Below, piece by piece: positions 45,275 through 55,199 of a stretch of 64,000 nt of DNA. Made by a program: the position numbers and the translations under genes. The stretch is from Rhizaria sp. SCN 62-66 (lineage: Eukaryota > Rhizaria, unplaced). The notes beneath the pieces were generated by a model, which was not told the origin of the DNA, did not search any database, and was given only the letters and a program-made list of their open reading frames with translations. Position 1 is the first letter of the stretch, and the number at the start of each line of letters is the position of its first letter. Location: assembly GCA_001724265.1 (NCBI GenBank), contig MEDY01000212.1:1-64000 (forward strand). Reading direction: 5' to 3'.

Positions 45275-47177
45275 ATGTCTCAAGAGTCTGCTCCAGCAGC
45301 AGCAGCAGCAGCAGCAGCTGATTCGAGCGTCCCCAGTCCGTGCAAGCACGACGAAGCTCGGGACGACGCCAACAAGCAGCTGGCCGTGTGCCCCATTCTG
45401 CGCATACCGCGCTTCGACGACTGGCACCTGCACCTGCGCGACGGCGCCGCGCTACCCGAGTACGTCTGGGCGTCTGCGCAGCGGTGCCGGCGAGCGCTGG
45501 TAATGCCAAACCTGGCGCCCCCCGTCACCACCACTGCGGCCGCGCTGGCCTACCGCGCGCGCATCCTCGCCGCGCTCGCCGCCGCCGCCGCGCGCCGCGG
45601 GCTGGCCGCTCCGCCGCCCTTCACGCCGCTGATGACGCTCTACTTGACGGAGGCCACGACGGCGGAGGAGATCGCGCTCGCGGCCCGCTCGGGTGCGGTC
45701 GTGGCCGCGAAGCTCTACCCCGCCGGCGCCACCACCAACGCGGCCCAGGGAGTGCGGGATATAGCCCGGCTGGACCCCGTGCTGCGCGCAATGGCCCGCG
45801 CAGGACTCGTGCTGTGCGTGCACGGTGAAACGACGGACCCGGCCACGGACGTGTTCGATCGGGAGGCGCAGTTCATCGCCACTGTGCTCGTGCCGCTGCT
45901 GGCCCGGCACCCGCGGCTGCACGTGGTCATGGAACACGTGACCTCCGCCGCCGCGGTCGCGCTCGTCGACGCTGACACAGTCCCGGCAAACACGCAGACA
46001 CCAACGCAAACGCATGCAGCGGGCGCTTCAAGTGCCGGCGCAAACGCTGCTTCAAGTTGTTCAAGTGTGCCTATCGCGGGGCGCGTTGCCGCGACGATCA
46101 CCCCGCAACACATGCTGTTCTCGCGCAACGCGCTGTTCCTGGGCGGCAAGCTGCGTCCGCACGCCTACTGCCTACCCGTGTACAAGACGGAGCGCGACCG
46201 CTGGGCGGTGGCGGGCGCGGCCGCGGGTACCGGGGTCAGGCACCCAGAGCGGTTCTTCGCCGGGACCGACTCCGCGCCGCACGCAATAGACGCAAAATGT
46301 AAGAAAAAGCATACGACTAGCAGTTTTAAGTTGTTATATAGTCAATATCCTTGTTATATCCCTCAAAAAAATGGTTTCGCCTATCTTTAACCACCCCTCA
46401 CTTCCCTCACTTGTGCCGCTTGTCTGTCCTCACTCGCGCCCGTAACCAGAGTGCTCCGCCTGCTGCGCGGGCTGCTATACGGCGCCGGATGCCGCCGCGC
46501 TGTACGCGGAGGCCTTTCTGCGCCACGCCGAGGCGCTGCTGCTGGCCGGCGACCTCACCGCGGCAGCCACGGTGACCGTGGGCCGGTTGCGCGCCTTCCT
46601 GGCGCGGGACGGTGCCGCGTTCTACGCCCGTGCTGCCCGCGCGGCCAGAGCGGCCGCGGAGGGGACGGCAACGGAGGGCAACCCTGCTGGCGATGACAAC
46701 CGCTCCAGCAGTGGCAGTGGCAGTGCGGGGGGCGCGGACCCCGCGCTGTTGGCCGCACTCGACTTGCCGCAGCACAGCACCGCGACGGCGACTGAGAACA
46801 ATGACAGCAGAGACAGCAACGACGACAGCAGCGACGGGCTGGTGTTGCTGCACTGCCGCTGCGACTGCTGCTGCTGCGGCAACGGCGGCGGAGGCGGCGG
46901 CGGCGGCCCGCGCGGGTGCCCCGCAGGCGCCCCGGGCTGCTGTCTCACGCGGGCCAACAACGAGCAGGCGCAGGCTCTACAACTGCAACAGCAGCAGCAA
47001 AGTGACTACAACGACGATGCGGCGGCGGTGACAGTGCGGATGGCGGCGGCAATGGCGGTGCGCCTGCGGTGGACACACGCCGCACACGTCACAGAGTGCG
47101 CAGAAGGCAGAAAGGTCTCCGAGTGCACAGAAGTAACTCTCGGGAGCAGCGGCGTTAGCAGCGTTGGTAAGCAGTGA
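45275..47177 (+). CDS. pyrC: Dihydroorotase, monofunctional PyrC type
   Basis: Two exons, 45275-46298 and 46450-47177; 583 residues if the TAG codon formed across the splice is sense; TGA stop. The enzyme cyclises N-carbamoyl-aspartate to dihydroorotate in pyrimidine synthesis. Active-site residues are present: DDWHLHLRD (metal His 51 and 53), AAKLYPA (carbamylated Lys146), CVHGET (His183), EHVTS (His221), GTDSAPH (Asp332). Exon 2 continues exactly where the family does, with a Cys-rich CSACCAGCYTAP matching the usual CGCAGCF region. It is the short bacterial-, plant- and fungal-type enzyme, not fused as in animal CAD. Oddities: an Ala-rich N-terminus of about 40 residues, a low-complexity insert before RVAATITPQH, and a long C-terminal extension with Ser/Gly, Cys and Gln runs. 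Confidence 0.93.
46298..46451 (+). other. TAG codon split by an intron in dihydroorotase (site 9)
   Basis: Exon 1 ends DAK plus T (46298); exon 2 starts AG (46450-46451) then CSACCAGC. The spliced codon is TAG, phase forced by both flanks. In E. coli PyrC the residue here, after the Lys, is Glu (RKESSCGCAG), so a Gln- or Glu-like residue is expected. Confidence 0.8.
46299..46449 (+). other. Intron of the dihydroorotase gene (151 nt)
   Basis: Donor GTAAGAAA after AAAAT; acceptor GCGCCCGTAACCAG, with a pyrimidine-rich stretch about 20 bases upstream. AT-rich interior. Confidence 0.85.
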
Positions 47178-47527
47178 GTCGGCCGCGATAGCAAGCACTT
47201 GCGAGATGAGCGTCGAGCTCTGCGCAGCGTGCAAACACGGTGAGTCACACACCCGCACGGACGGCATCGACAAGGACAATCCTGCGGGAATTGCAGTCAA
47301 AGCATGGCCATGTGAACTTCATGAAAAATGACATTTTTTCGAACGACTAATGTATCAAAATTGTTAATCAACACCAAAATACAGAGCAAAATAACCAAGG
47401 TTTCAGAAAACTAAGGATCGAATATACGAACAGCGTCTGTGCCGGTGACAGCGAGAGCGACGTTGGCATAGTGCGAGAGATTGCTCACCACCGCAAAGCC
47501 CCCGCGCTGGTCTGCGTCGTCACGTCA
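47178..47527. other. Convergent intergenic region
   Basis: 350 bases between dihydroorotase and the minus-strand membrane-protein gene; the AT-rich middle probably holds both 3' ends. Confidence 0.5.
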
Positions 47528-48055
47528 TCAGAACGCCTTCTTGCGCGACTGCTCCTCCGACCGCGCCTGCGCATACTGCGTCTGCGCAGACTGGGTCGGC
47601 GACTGCGCAGGTGACTGCGGCGGCGAGGAGGGCACGTAAACGTCGCGGGCGGGCATTGGGGCCGCCCCATGCGGCCTCGCACGCACCGCGTCCTCGATCT
47701 GCCCCGCGCGCTGCCGCACCGCGCCCGCCGCCGCCTGTGGGGACTTGCTACCGCCGCTGCCGCTGCTGCCACCGCTGCCGCTGCTGCCGCTGGAGAGGCC
47801 AACGACGTGGAGGATGAAGAGGACGGTGCGGCCAAGGTAGCCGAAGAACTCGACGCGGAACCGCTCACTGTTGACGGGAAGTGCAGAAAAAAGCGTGATA
47901 AACGATGTCGTGATGAGAGTGTCGTTCGCTATATGTGTCAGAGACGTCGATAAGAAGCGTGAAGTAAGAGTTGGGAGCATGATTGAGATGAGAGGGACGT
48001 ACGAAAGGACGATGGCGGCGACAAGCGCCACGATAAAGAGCAGCACAAACATGGG
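47528..48055 (-). CDS. Small membrane protein, unrecognised
   Basis: 175 residues from the first in-frame ATG (48055) to TGA. A hydrophobic N-terminal helix (FVLLFIVALVAAIVLSYVPL) and a second near residue 80-90 (TVLFILHVVGL) flank a polar segment with SLTHIANDTLITTSF; the C-terminal half is Ser/Gly- then Gln/Ser-Pro-rich and basic at the end (RKKAF). The frame is open upstream to a good acceptor (TGCTTGCTGTTTAG, near 48100) and reads ATDSLKLALLELHWP, so a short first exon is likely and the true start is probably further upstream. No family recognised. Confidence 0.55.
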   Translation of the reverse strand, partial: PMFVLLFIVALVAAIVLSYVPLISIMLPTLTSRFLSTSLTHIANDTLITTSFITLFSALPVNSERFRVEFFGYLGRTVLFILHVVGLSSGSSGSGGSSGSGGSKSPQAAAGAVRQRAGQIEDAVRARPHGAAPMPARDVYVPSSPPQSPAQSPTQSAQTQYAQARSEEQSRKKAF

Positions 48056-48707
48056 CCAGTGCAACTCAAGCAATGCTAACTTCAACGAGTCTGTTGCTGC
48101 TAAACAGCAAGCAAATGAGAGGTGGAGTGAGAACAAGGACGAGATTGCAAGAGAATATTAGCACGCAGAAAAACGGGGTGAAACTTCGGCGGGAATTTTA
48201 CAGGGTTACCGGACACTGCAGAAGATATAAAATCATGAACAAAATGGTGCGATCGTAAATCGTATGGGAGTTTCCAAATCACGACTATTTAATGTCCAAA
48301 CAGGCGAGAAATCTCAGCACTAATCCCCCTTTTTTAGCGGACTGGGGTTGCTCCGAAGAGGAATTGCGTGCAGTGTGCGATTGTATGCAGCAAATCGGTC
48401 GTCAAAGAGTCTGAAACTCATTTCGTTATTATTGAACGTACCTTCTCTGTATTATATTTTTGAGAATGTTTCTCAATTTCTTGGCTGCATGCACTCTCGC
48501 CCCTAGCTCGACTGCGCTTCGAAGCGCTTAAAACAAAGGGTCATATCCCGCTCTCTACCAACATTGCCAAGTATTTGTTGTCCACCGCGCAGTTTTAGTA
48601 TTTTTTATTTTCACCTGTTTCCTACTGCGAGTTTGTTTCACGCTGAACTCACACCGCGACGACATATTACTGCGTTCGTCGCGCCGACAACGCAATCCTG
48701 TTCAGCA
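48056..48707. other. Upstream region with duplicated zinc-finger flank
   Basis: Contains the probable first exon or promoter of the 47528 gene. From about 48390 it resembles 18750-19044: shared words include GGTCATATC, CCACCGCGCAG, AACTCACACCGC and ACTGCGTTCGT, in the same order. Confidence 0.65.
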
Positions 48708-49345
48708 ATGTCACGCACGCATAACTCAACAGACTTTGCAGCAGCCTAAACAAATCATCATCGTATAGCTTCAACTACTGCTGTTGATGCTGTCGTTCCG
48801 AATGTACCGCGTGCCAAGTAGTTTCGGCCCCTCTCCAACAACAGCTTTACTAGTTTCATCGGCGACAACATGTGACAACGACGACAGTGACAGACAGCAA
48901 TGACGGCTCTCACGACGGAAGCGACAAGTGTATGTATGCCTTGGGGTCTCAAGTTAGCACTAGTAACAAACAGCCTCACTCCGCACATGCGCACGCACAC
49001 GGGCGAGAAGCCCTATTTGTGCTCTTATGAAGGTTGTGGTAGTAGGTTCACTATGAAGGGCTACCTTTACGTACACACCCGCACGCTCACGGACGAGAAG
49101 CTTTATCAGTGCGAGCGATGCCAGTTGTGATTTGGCCTGTTAGAGTTGGCCAACATCAGCACCTTAAGCGCCACATGATGCGGATTCACAAACTCGCCAG
49201 TAGCGCTGCCGCTGGCGCTGACTCTGACTCTTGTGAGCTCTTGTGAGCTCTGTGACTTACCACCGTCGTTGCAGTGGTTGTCCAAAGCCTCCACAAGTTT
49301 GCAACGCACATGTTGTTGATGTTCGCGCTTTACACGTCCGATTGG
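48708..49345 (+). pseudogene. Pseudogene copy of the C2H2 zinc-finger gene
   Basis: Begins MSRTHNSTDFAAA, matching [14 protein letters not shown] of the intact gene. Codon 14 is TAA where the parent has CAG. The TAG before FRPL is conserved (48819). The acidic region is mostly lost: sequence resembling the parent up to about 19413 joins directly to sequence resembling the end of its penultimate finger (about 20458), so roughly 1 kb was deleted. One full finger ([15 protein letters not shown]) and a broken CERC finger ending in TGA remain. The tail around 49270-49345 still matches the parent's Cys-rich C-terminus (ALHV). It is non-functional as a finger protein. Confidence 0.82.
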
Positions 49346-50266
49346 CTTCGCTCGCTATGCTCTTGCGAAGATATATAGCTTCTACTGGAATAATAAATAT
49401 GTCCATGGTTAATTTCACCGTTAAAAGGTGTATCAACTTTAAAATTAGCGCTACAACAAGAGATTGTACTTCGTTTTATCTTGTTTTATCCAAAACTCCC
49501 CGTCCAAATGCGTTTGTGGTTTAAAAGTTTTCTGGTGACTGGTGACTGTGATCAGCCCGATCGCGATTCGATCGACTCGCAGTGAGAATGTGGTCGGCGA
49601 AAACGGAGTATTGGCGCTGTACCGGATCGACACGGCGGTTCAATTTCAATTTTCCAACTAGAATAGTTGCTTTACTACTCAACTGTAATTTATTTCTTGT
49701 GCGGCGCTATGTGCTGTCTGCGCTGGACAACCGGATGTTAAGCGATGATGGCAACACGGTGGATGCGTTCAAACCGCCCCTTGACCGCGCCCGCCGCATC
49801 CCTATTCTCCAGCGCAGCTACTCATCCTTGTGCAGCGTTGCCACCGCGCGTATGCACCTCTCGCGCAAGTTTGTGGCTGTTTGCGTCTGATGCACACGCC
49901 ACGGCACTTGTCCGGAGTCGCTGGAGAGGTGGCTCTGCCACCCCCTGTCCTTCTCCCCTCGCCAGGTGGCCGCAACGCATACTAGACGCCGTGAAATCGC
50001 GTTTGATAGCCGCGTTTCATTTTTCTTGTCGCGAATCGCTCTCTTAATTATTCCTGTCAGCTGTTTTTACTTCTAATCTCTCAAAACTCACGCACATATC
50101 CTCACAATTCTCCTCTCTTCTTCCCTTCCCTCTTAACTTTTAAAATTCAAACAGCCTCTTTCTTTTTCGACAACAAGGCCCACCAAGCTTTGTTGCTGTT
50201 TCTTCTCCTCCGCCCCCCGCGTTGCCCGCTCACCACGCCCTGCGCGCCCCCGCCGGAGCCCCGCCG
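49346..50266. other. Region upstream of the P-ATPase gene
   Basis: AT-rich to 49550, then mixed composition. Contains a possible small ORF (49588-49890) and pyrimidine-rich sequence (50090-50215) just before the ATPase ATG, probably its promoter or 5' UTR. Confidence 0.5.
49588..49890 (+). CDS. Possible 100-residue ORF or gene remnant
   Basis: ATG to TGA. The second half (DDGNTVDAFKPPLDRARRIP) has GC-rich third positions like the real genes here, while the first half does not. It may be an exon or remnant of a lost gene. No family recognised. Confidence 0.25.
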   Translation: MWSAKTEYWRCTGSTRRFNFNFPTRIVALLLNCNLFLVRRYVLSALDNRMLSDDGNTVDAFKPPLDRARRIPILQRSYSSLCSVATARMHLSRKFVAVCV

Positions 50267-53200
50267 ATGAGCCGCCCCGCGTCCGCGTCGTCCGCTGCGG
50301 CCGACGCCCGCGACCGCGTACGCTCGCTCATGGTCGCCGACGACCTGCCCGCCTACCACCTCTCCATCGCCTCCATCGAGCTGGGACTGGGCGTCTCCGT
50401 CAAGCGCGGTCTCAGCGCCGAGCAGGTCGCCACGAACCGGCTCAAGTACGGCTCCAACCGTCTGCGCGAGCCCAAACAGCTTCACCCGGTGCTCATGTTC
50501 CTCAAGCACATGGTCAACCCGATCACCTTCATCCTCTACTGCGTCTTCATCATCCAGGTACGAGTCCACCAATGTTGTTGCCTATAATATATGTTCATTA
50601 TATTTATATGTATTTTTGCTATCTTACTATATCATCACGCTTTTATTTTAAATAGCCCTCTCTCCTCATGATCTCCCCGCAATATATCCTCTTGTGCTGC
50701 TCCTCACTACCAGGCCGTGTCCAACGAATGGATCGACGCAGGCGTGGTGATGTTCCTCATCGTCGCCAACGCGATCCTGGGCTTTGTCCAGGAGCTTAAG
50801 TCGGTGATGTCGCTCGCGGCGCTGCAGTCGATGTCGTCGCCCGTGGCCACAGTAATGCGCGACGGCGCGTCGATGGCCGTGGACATCAACGACATCGTCG
50901 TCGGCGACGTCGTGCTGCTCAAGCAGGGCGACCAGGTCCCCGCCGACCTCCGCGTCGCGCAGGCGCTCAACCTCGAGGTCGACGAAGCGCTGCTGACGGG
51001 CGAGTCGGTGCCGATCTTCAAGCACACGGACCCACTGCCGCTGCCCAAGCAGGAGCGCGCCGACCTCATCGTCTCGGTCGCGCTCGGCGACCGTAGCAAC
51101 ATGGCCTTCCGGCAGACCACGGTCGTGGCCGGCACGGGTGTGGGCGTCGTCGTCGCGGTCGGCGAGGCCACCAAGGTGGGCCAGCTCTCGGAGCGGCTCC
51201 TCAGCGCGGGCAACCCCAAGACGCCGCTGGAGCGCAAGATGGCCATCTTCATGTACTCGGTCTTCGGCATGGCCATCATCCTCGCCATCATCATCTTCGG
51301 CGTCACCGGCTTCACCTTCGAGCACGACACGATCGTCTACGCCTCGGCCACCGGCATCGCGATCCTGCCCGAAAGTCTCATCGCCGTCGTCACCGTCACG
51401 CTCTCGCTGGCGACGTCGCGCATGGCGGCCCGCAAGGCCATCGTGCGCAAGATGGGCGCCGTCGAGATCCTCGGCAACGTCACCAACATCTGCTCCGACA
51501 AGACCGGCACGCTCACGGAGGGCAAGATGGTCGTCAAGCGCTTCTGGCCCGTCGGCTCCAAGTACATCTACCACGTCACGGGTGGCACCATGGACGCCAC
51601 CGGCGGCTTCGGCCTCGAGCACGACCCCACGGACCCAGACGCGCCGCCCGTCGAGCCGGGCCGCCGCTCCTCGCGCGCCGCCTCCCGGGCCTCGCGCGCG
51701 GGCACACGCGCCTCGCGCGCCGCCTCGGGCACCGGCGCCGCCTCTGTCGGCTCTATTGGTGGGACTGTCTCCGGCCGCCCCAGCACGGCCACGGGCGAGT
51801 CGCGGCGCTTCCGCGCGCCGTCGTACGCGCACACGGTGGCCAAGGTCTCGCAGGGGCTGCCCGAGTCTGACTTCTCGGCGGTGCAGAAGGCGGCCGAGGA
51901 GCTAGCGCTGGTCTGCGCGATGTGCAACAACACGCAGCTGCAGCACGACGAGGAGGAGGACAAGCTCATCGGCACCGGCAACCCCACGGAGCTGGCGCTG
52001 CAGGTGCTCGCGTACAAGCTGCAGAGGTCCCCTTACTACTTCGAGGAGGACGAGGGCTGGCTAAAGTGCGGCCAGTGGGCCTTCGACTCGGGCGTCAAGT
52101 GCATGTCGGTCGGCCTCGTGCGCGACGCCGAGCTCAAGGAGGAGGACGAGGCCTCGGGCCGTGAGGACGGCGACAACTCGCTCGAGTGCAAGGTGCTGCT
52201 CAAGGGCGCGCCCGAGGCCGTGCTGCCCAAGTGCCCAGGCGCCAACGTCGACGAAGTCATGGCCAAGGTCGCTCACCTTGCCGGCCAGGGCTACCGCGTG
52301 CTGGCCTGCGCCGCGCGCGACGACCTCAGGCTGGCCGACCGCGACGGCGCGCGTCTGCATGACATCGACCGGCACCTGGCCGAGTCCAACATGCGCTTCG
52401 TGGGGCTTGTCGTGGTGTACGACCCGCCGCGCGAGGAGTCGTACGTGGCCGTGCGCAAGTGCAAGGAGGCGGGCGTGACGTTCCACATGGTGACGGGCGA
52501 CCACCACGGCACGGCCGAGGCGATCGCGCGCAAGCTGGGCATCCTGGAGGACCACCAGGGCCGCGACCGCGTCACCACGGGGCCAGTGTTCGATGCCATG
52601 ACGGAGGAGATGATCGACCTGATGGAGGAGCTGCCGCTGGTTATCGCACGCTGCTCGCCCGAGAGCAAGGTCAAGATGGTCGAGGCGCTGCACAGGCGCC
52701 GCCGCATCGTGGCCATGACCGGCGACGGCATCAATGACGCGCCCGCGATCAAGATCGCCGACGTGGGCGCTTGCATGGGCATCGCGGGCACGGACGTCAC
52801 CAAGGGCGCCGCCGACATCGTGCTGGCCGACGACAATATCGCGACGCTGGTCAACGCCGTCGAAGAGGGCCGCCACGTCGCCGCCTCGATCCGCAAGTTC
52901 ATCGTGCACCTGCTTACGTCCAACATCGCCGAAGTGATCGTGCTCATGATCGGGCTCGCGCTGCGCGACGACAACAACGAGGTCGTTTTCCCGCTCTCCC
53001 CGCTGCAGATCCTCTGGGTCAACATGTTCACGTCGACACCCCCCGCCATCGGTCTGTCGCTGGACGAGAAGAACCCTGCGCTGATGCAGCAGCCGCCGGA
53101 CCACCGGCCTCTCTTTTCGCTCGAGGTCATGACGGACCAGTTCATCTACGGCATCATTCTCGGCGGCCTCACCTTCGGCGGCTACCTCGTCGTTATCTTC

Positions 53201-53686
53201 GGCTTCGGCGATGGCGAGCTGGGCACCCACTGCAACAAGACCTCCGGCGAGCACACGTGCCACCTGGTGTGGACGGCGCGCACGACGGCCTTCGCGACGC
53301 TCAACACGCTACTGCTCTTCCACGGCTACGTGTGCCGCGATCCGCGGCAGAGCGTGTTCGCGCGCTCCTGGCTCAGCAACAAGGTGCTCCTGTGGTCTCT
53401 CATCGTGGGCTTCGCGCTGCTCATGCCCGTCATCTACATCCCGGGCGTCGCGCGCACGCTCTTCCGCCACGCCTACATCTCCTGGGAGTGGGTCATCGTG
53501 CTCGTCTGCATCGTCCTGCACCTGCTGCTCACCGATCTGTACAAGTTCGTCAAGCGCCAGCTCTACGGCGAGAACCACTGGGAGGCCGACGGCGGCCGCG
53601 CCAGCGCCGGCATCAAGGGCGGCAGCCGCGGCGCGCGCACCGTCATCACCGAGGACGGCGGCCGCATCGAAATGATTCCCGTCTAA
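50267..53686 (+). CDS. P-type cation ATPase, ENA-like (type IID)
   Basis: Two exons, 50267-50557 and 50714-53686; 1,087 residues; TAA stop. It uses ATP to export Na+ (or K+) across the plasma membrane. Motifs: cation-ATPase N-domain (GLSAEQVATNRLKYGSN), LTGES near 192, helix 4 ILPESLIAVVTVTLS as in ENA pumps, phosphorylation site DKTGTLTEGKM near Asp359, KGAPE, MVTGDH, TGDGINDAPA near 766, and six C-terminal TM helices. PESL in helix 4 and DKTGTLTEGKMVV favour type IID over SERCA or Na/K-ATPase. An Arg/Ser/Ala repeat (RASRAGTRASRAAS) is inserted in the nucleotide-binding domain after the phosphorylation site; its RxxS motifs could be kinase targets. No TAG codon. Confidence 0.94.
50558..50713 (+). 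other. Intron of the P-ATPase gene (156 nt)
   Basis: Donor GTACGAGT after ATCCAG; acceptor CTCCTCACTACCAG. Phase 0, joining FIIQ to AVSNEW, the second TM hairpin. Confidence 0.92.
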
Positions 53687-55199
53687 GGCCACGTCCGAGT
53701 CCAAATCGAAGTCTAAGTCTAAGGGCCTCGCGCCGCAGTTTAAGTACCCAGACGACGAATCGAGTCTGAGTGCTTCTCGCTTTCTTGTCGTGTTTTGGTG
53801 CTTAGTTGCTTTGTATTTTATTGTGATGTATGGTGTATTTTTATTGTTTGTTTGTGTTTTTTTTCGATTTCGTTTTTCAACGTTATGTTCTGGTTTAGAT
53901 TTCGTTTTGATGCTTGTTTGTGACGATGATGGGGGAAAGACAGTCTGAAAACCCTCGATCGAGGTGAGAATGCAAGCGTATCATGTGTGAGTGCAAAATA
54001 CTGTGTGCGTGTGAGTATAAGTGTGATTGTGTGCGATGTTATGAGCTTTTTTTAAGCTTTATCTTGAATCTGGCACGGCAGTTTTTGTGTCTTCTTTCTT
54101 CCTTTGTTCTTTTCATTCATTACGTACGTACGTCTGTGTTGACTTTTCAGCTCTTTTTGTGATTTGCCAACGTGTGCTAGCCAACTTTCCTTCCCTTTGC
54201 GCCTCCGTGAAAGCCAATAACTTCGCACAATTTATACGAAACGAGAAACAATCATTCTAACAACAACTGTAACAATGTGCCCATTGAAATAGCTGGCATA
54301 GTAACACTGCCGTTACTGCTGTGCTTTCTGCCCGCAGTCGTTCACAATTGTTGGGATTGCAGTCAGCTTAGAACAAAGTTTCTGTAGTTGTTTCTGCATC
54401 TCATTCGTTTTTGAACACTTTCCTCGCGCCTTCACATTAACCCGCACACACCTGCGCACGCACTCATGTATACGCTCCGTTTTACGCTCGCACTTGTTTG
54501 CTGTCGCTGCTGTTGATAATGCTAATGGTGATAATGTTGTTTGTGCTAATCGTGCTCGTTGTCTTGTAAAATCTCGAAGTGCTACTGCTGATCTTGCTTT
54601 AGTTCATTGAACTCTTCGTGTTTCATATTTCAAACGACTCAGCTATGACTTATAGTTAATCCTAATAATGATTACTACAACTAACAATATTACTGCTATA
54701 TAACGTGGATAAATACAAATTTGCTTTGCTTTTATTCTTTGAATAACATTACAGTTGCAACAAGACGTCACACTCAGTCACAGTATCGATGTGAGAGCAG
54801 TTGGCGTTTGCAAAAAAAGATCTAGATAGAATCCGAAATTTGTTCTAAGTAATCGTTGTGATTGTGCGCTAATAAATCACATTAACGCACAATATGTCTG
54901 TACCTGAGCGTTTTGAGATGGGCACCCTACGGGCACCGGAAGCTTCTCTTCTTATCGCGATTCGTTTAATTTAGATGAGACAGTTCAAAGTTACAGTACT
55001 TCAGTGTTAAACTAATATAAAAAGACAACGCGGTGTCTATCCAGTCATAAGCCTTAGGGTGCCCATCTCAAAACGCACAGGTACAATCTATTGCAGTCGC
55101 ATAGGCAACCCCATGAAAAGCTGTGTTGTTGACACAGCGGTTGTCGTTGCTGCTGTAGCTCTTGTAGCTCTGCGCACAGGCACAGCCTCAGAAGCTGTC
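53687..55199. other. Long convergent intergenic region
   Basis: 1.5 kb, mostly AT-rich with T-rich and GT-rich runs. No ORF looks coding. It contains the MITE-like element at 54903-55081. Confidence 0.6.
54903..55081. mobile_element. MITE-like element with long terminal inverted repeats
   Basis: The left end (CCTGAGCGTTTTGAGATGGG, continuing CACCCTACGG) is repeated inverted at the right end with about two mismatches over 30 bases. The element is 179 bp, carries no ORF, and is flanked by TA on both sides, the target duplication typical of Tc1/mariner-type elements. An internal direct repeat (GGGCACC) lies near the left end. It is probably mobilised in trans; no transposase is in the window. 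Confidence 0.75.

Noticed and set aside
52061-53263. 400-residue minus-strand ORF opposite the P-ATPase
   Set aside because: Antisense shadow; the plus strand carries intact ATPase motifs.
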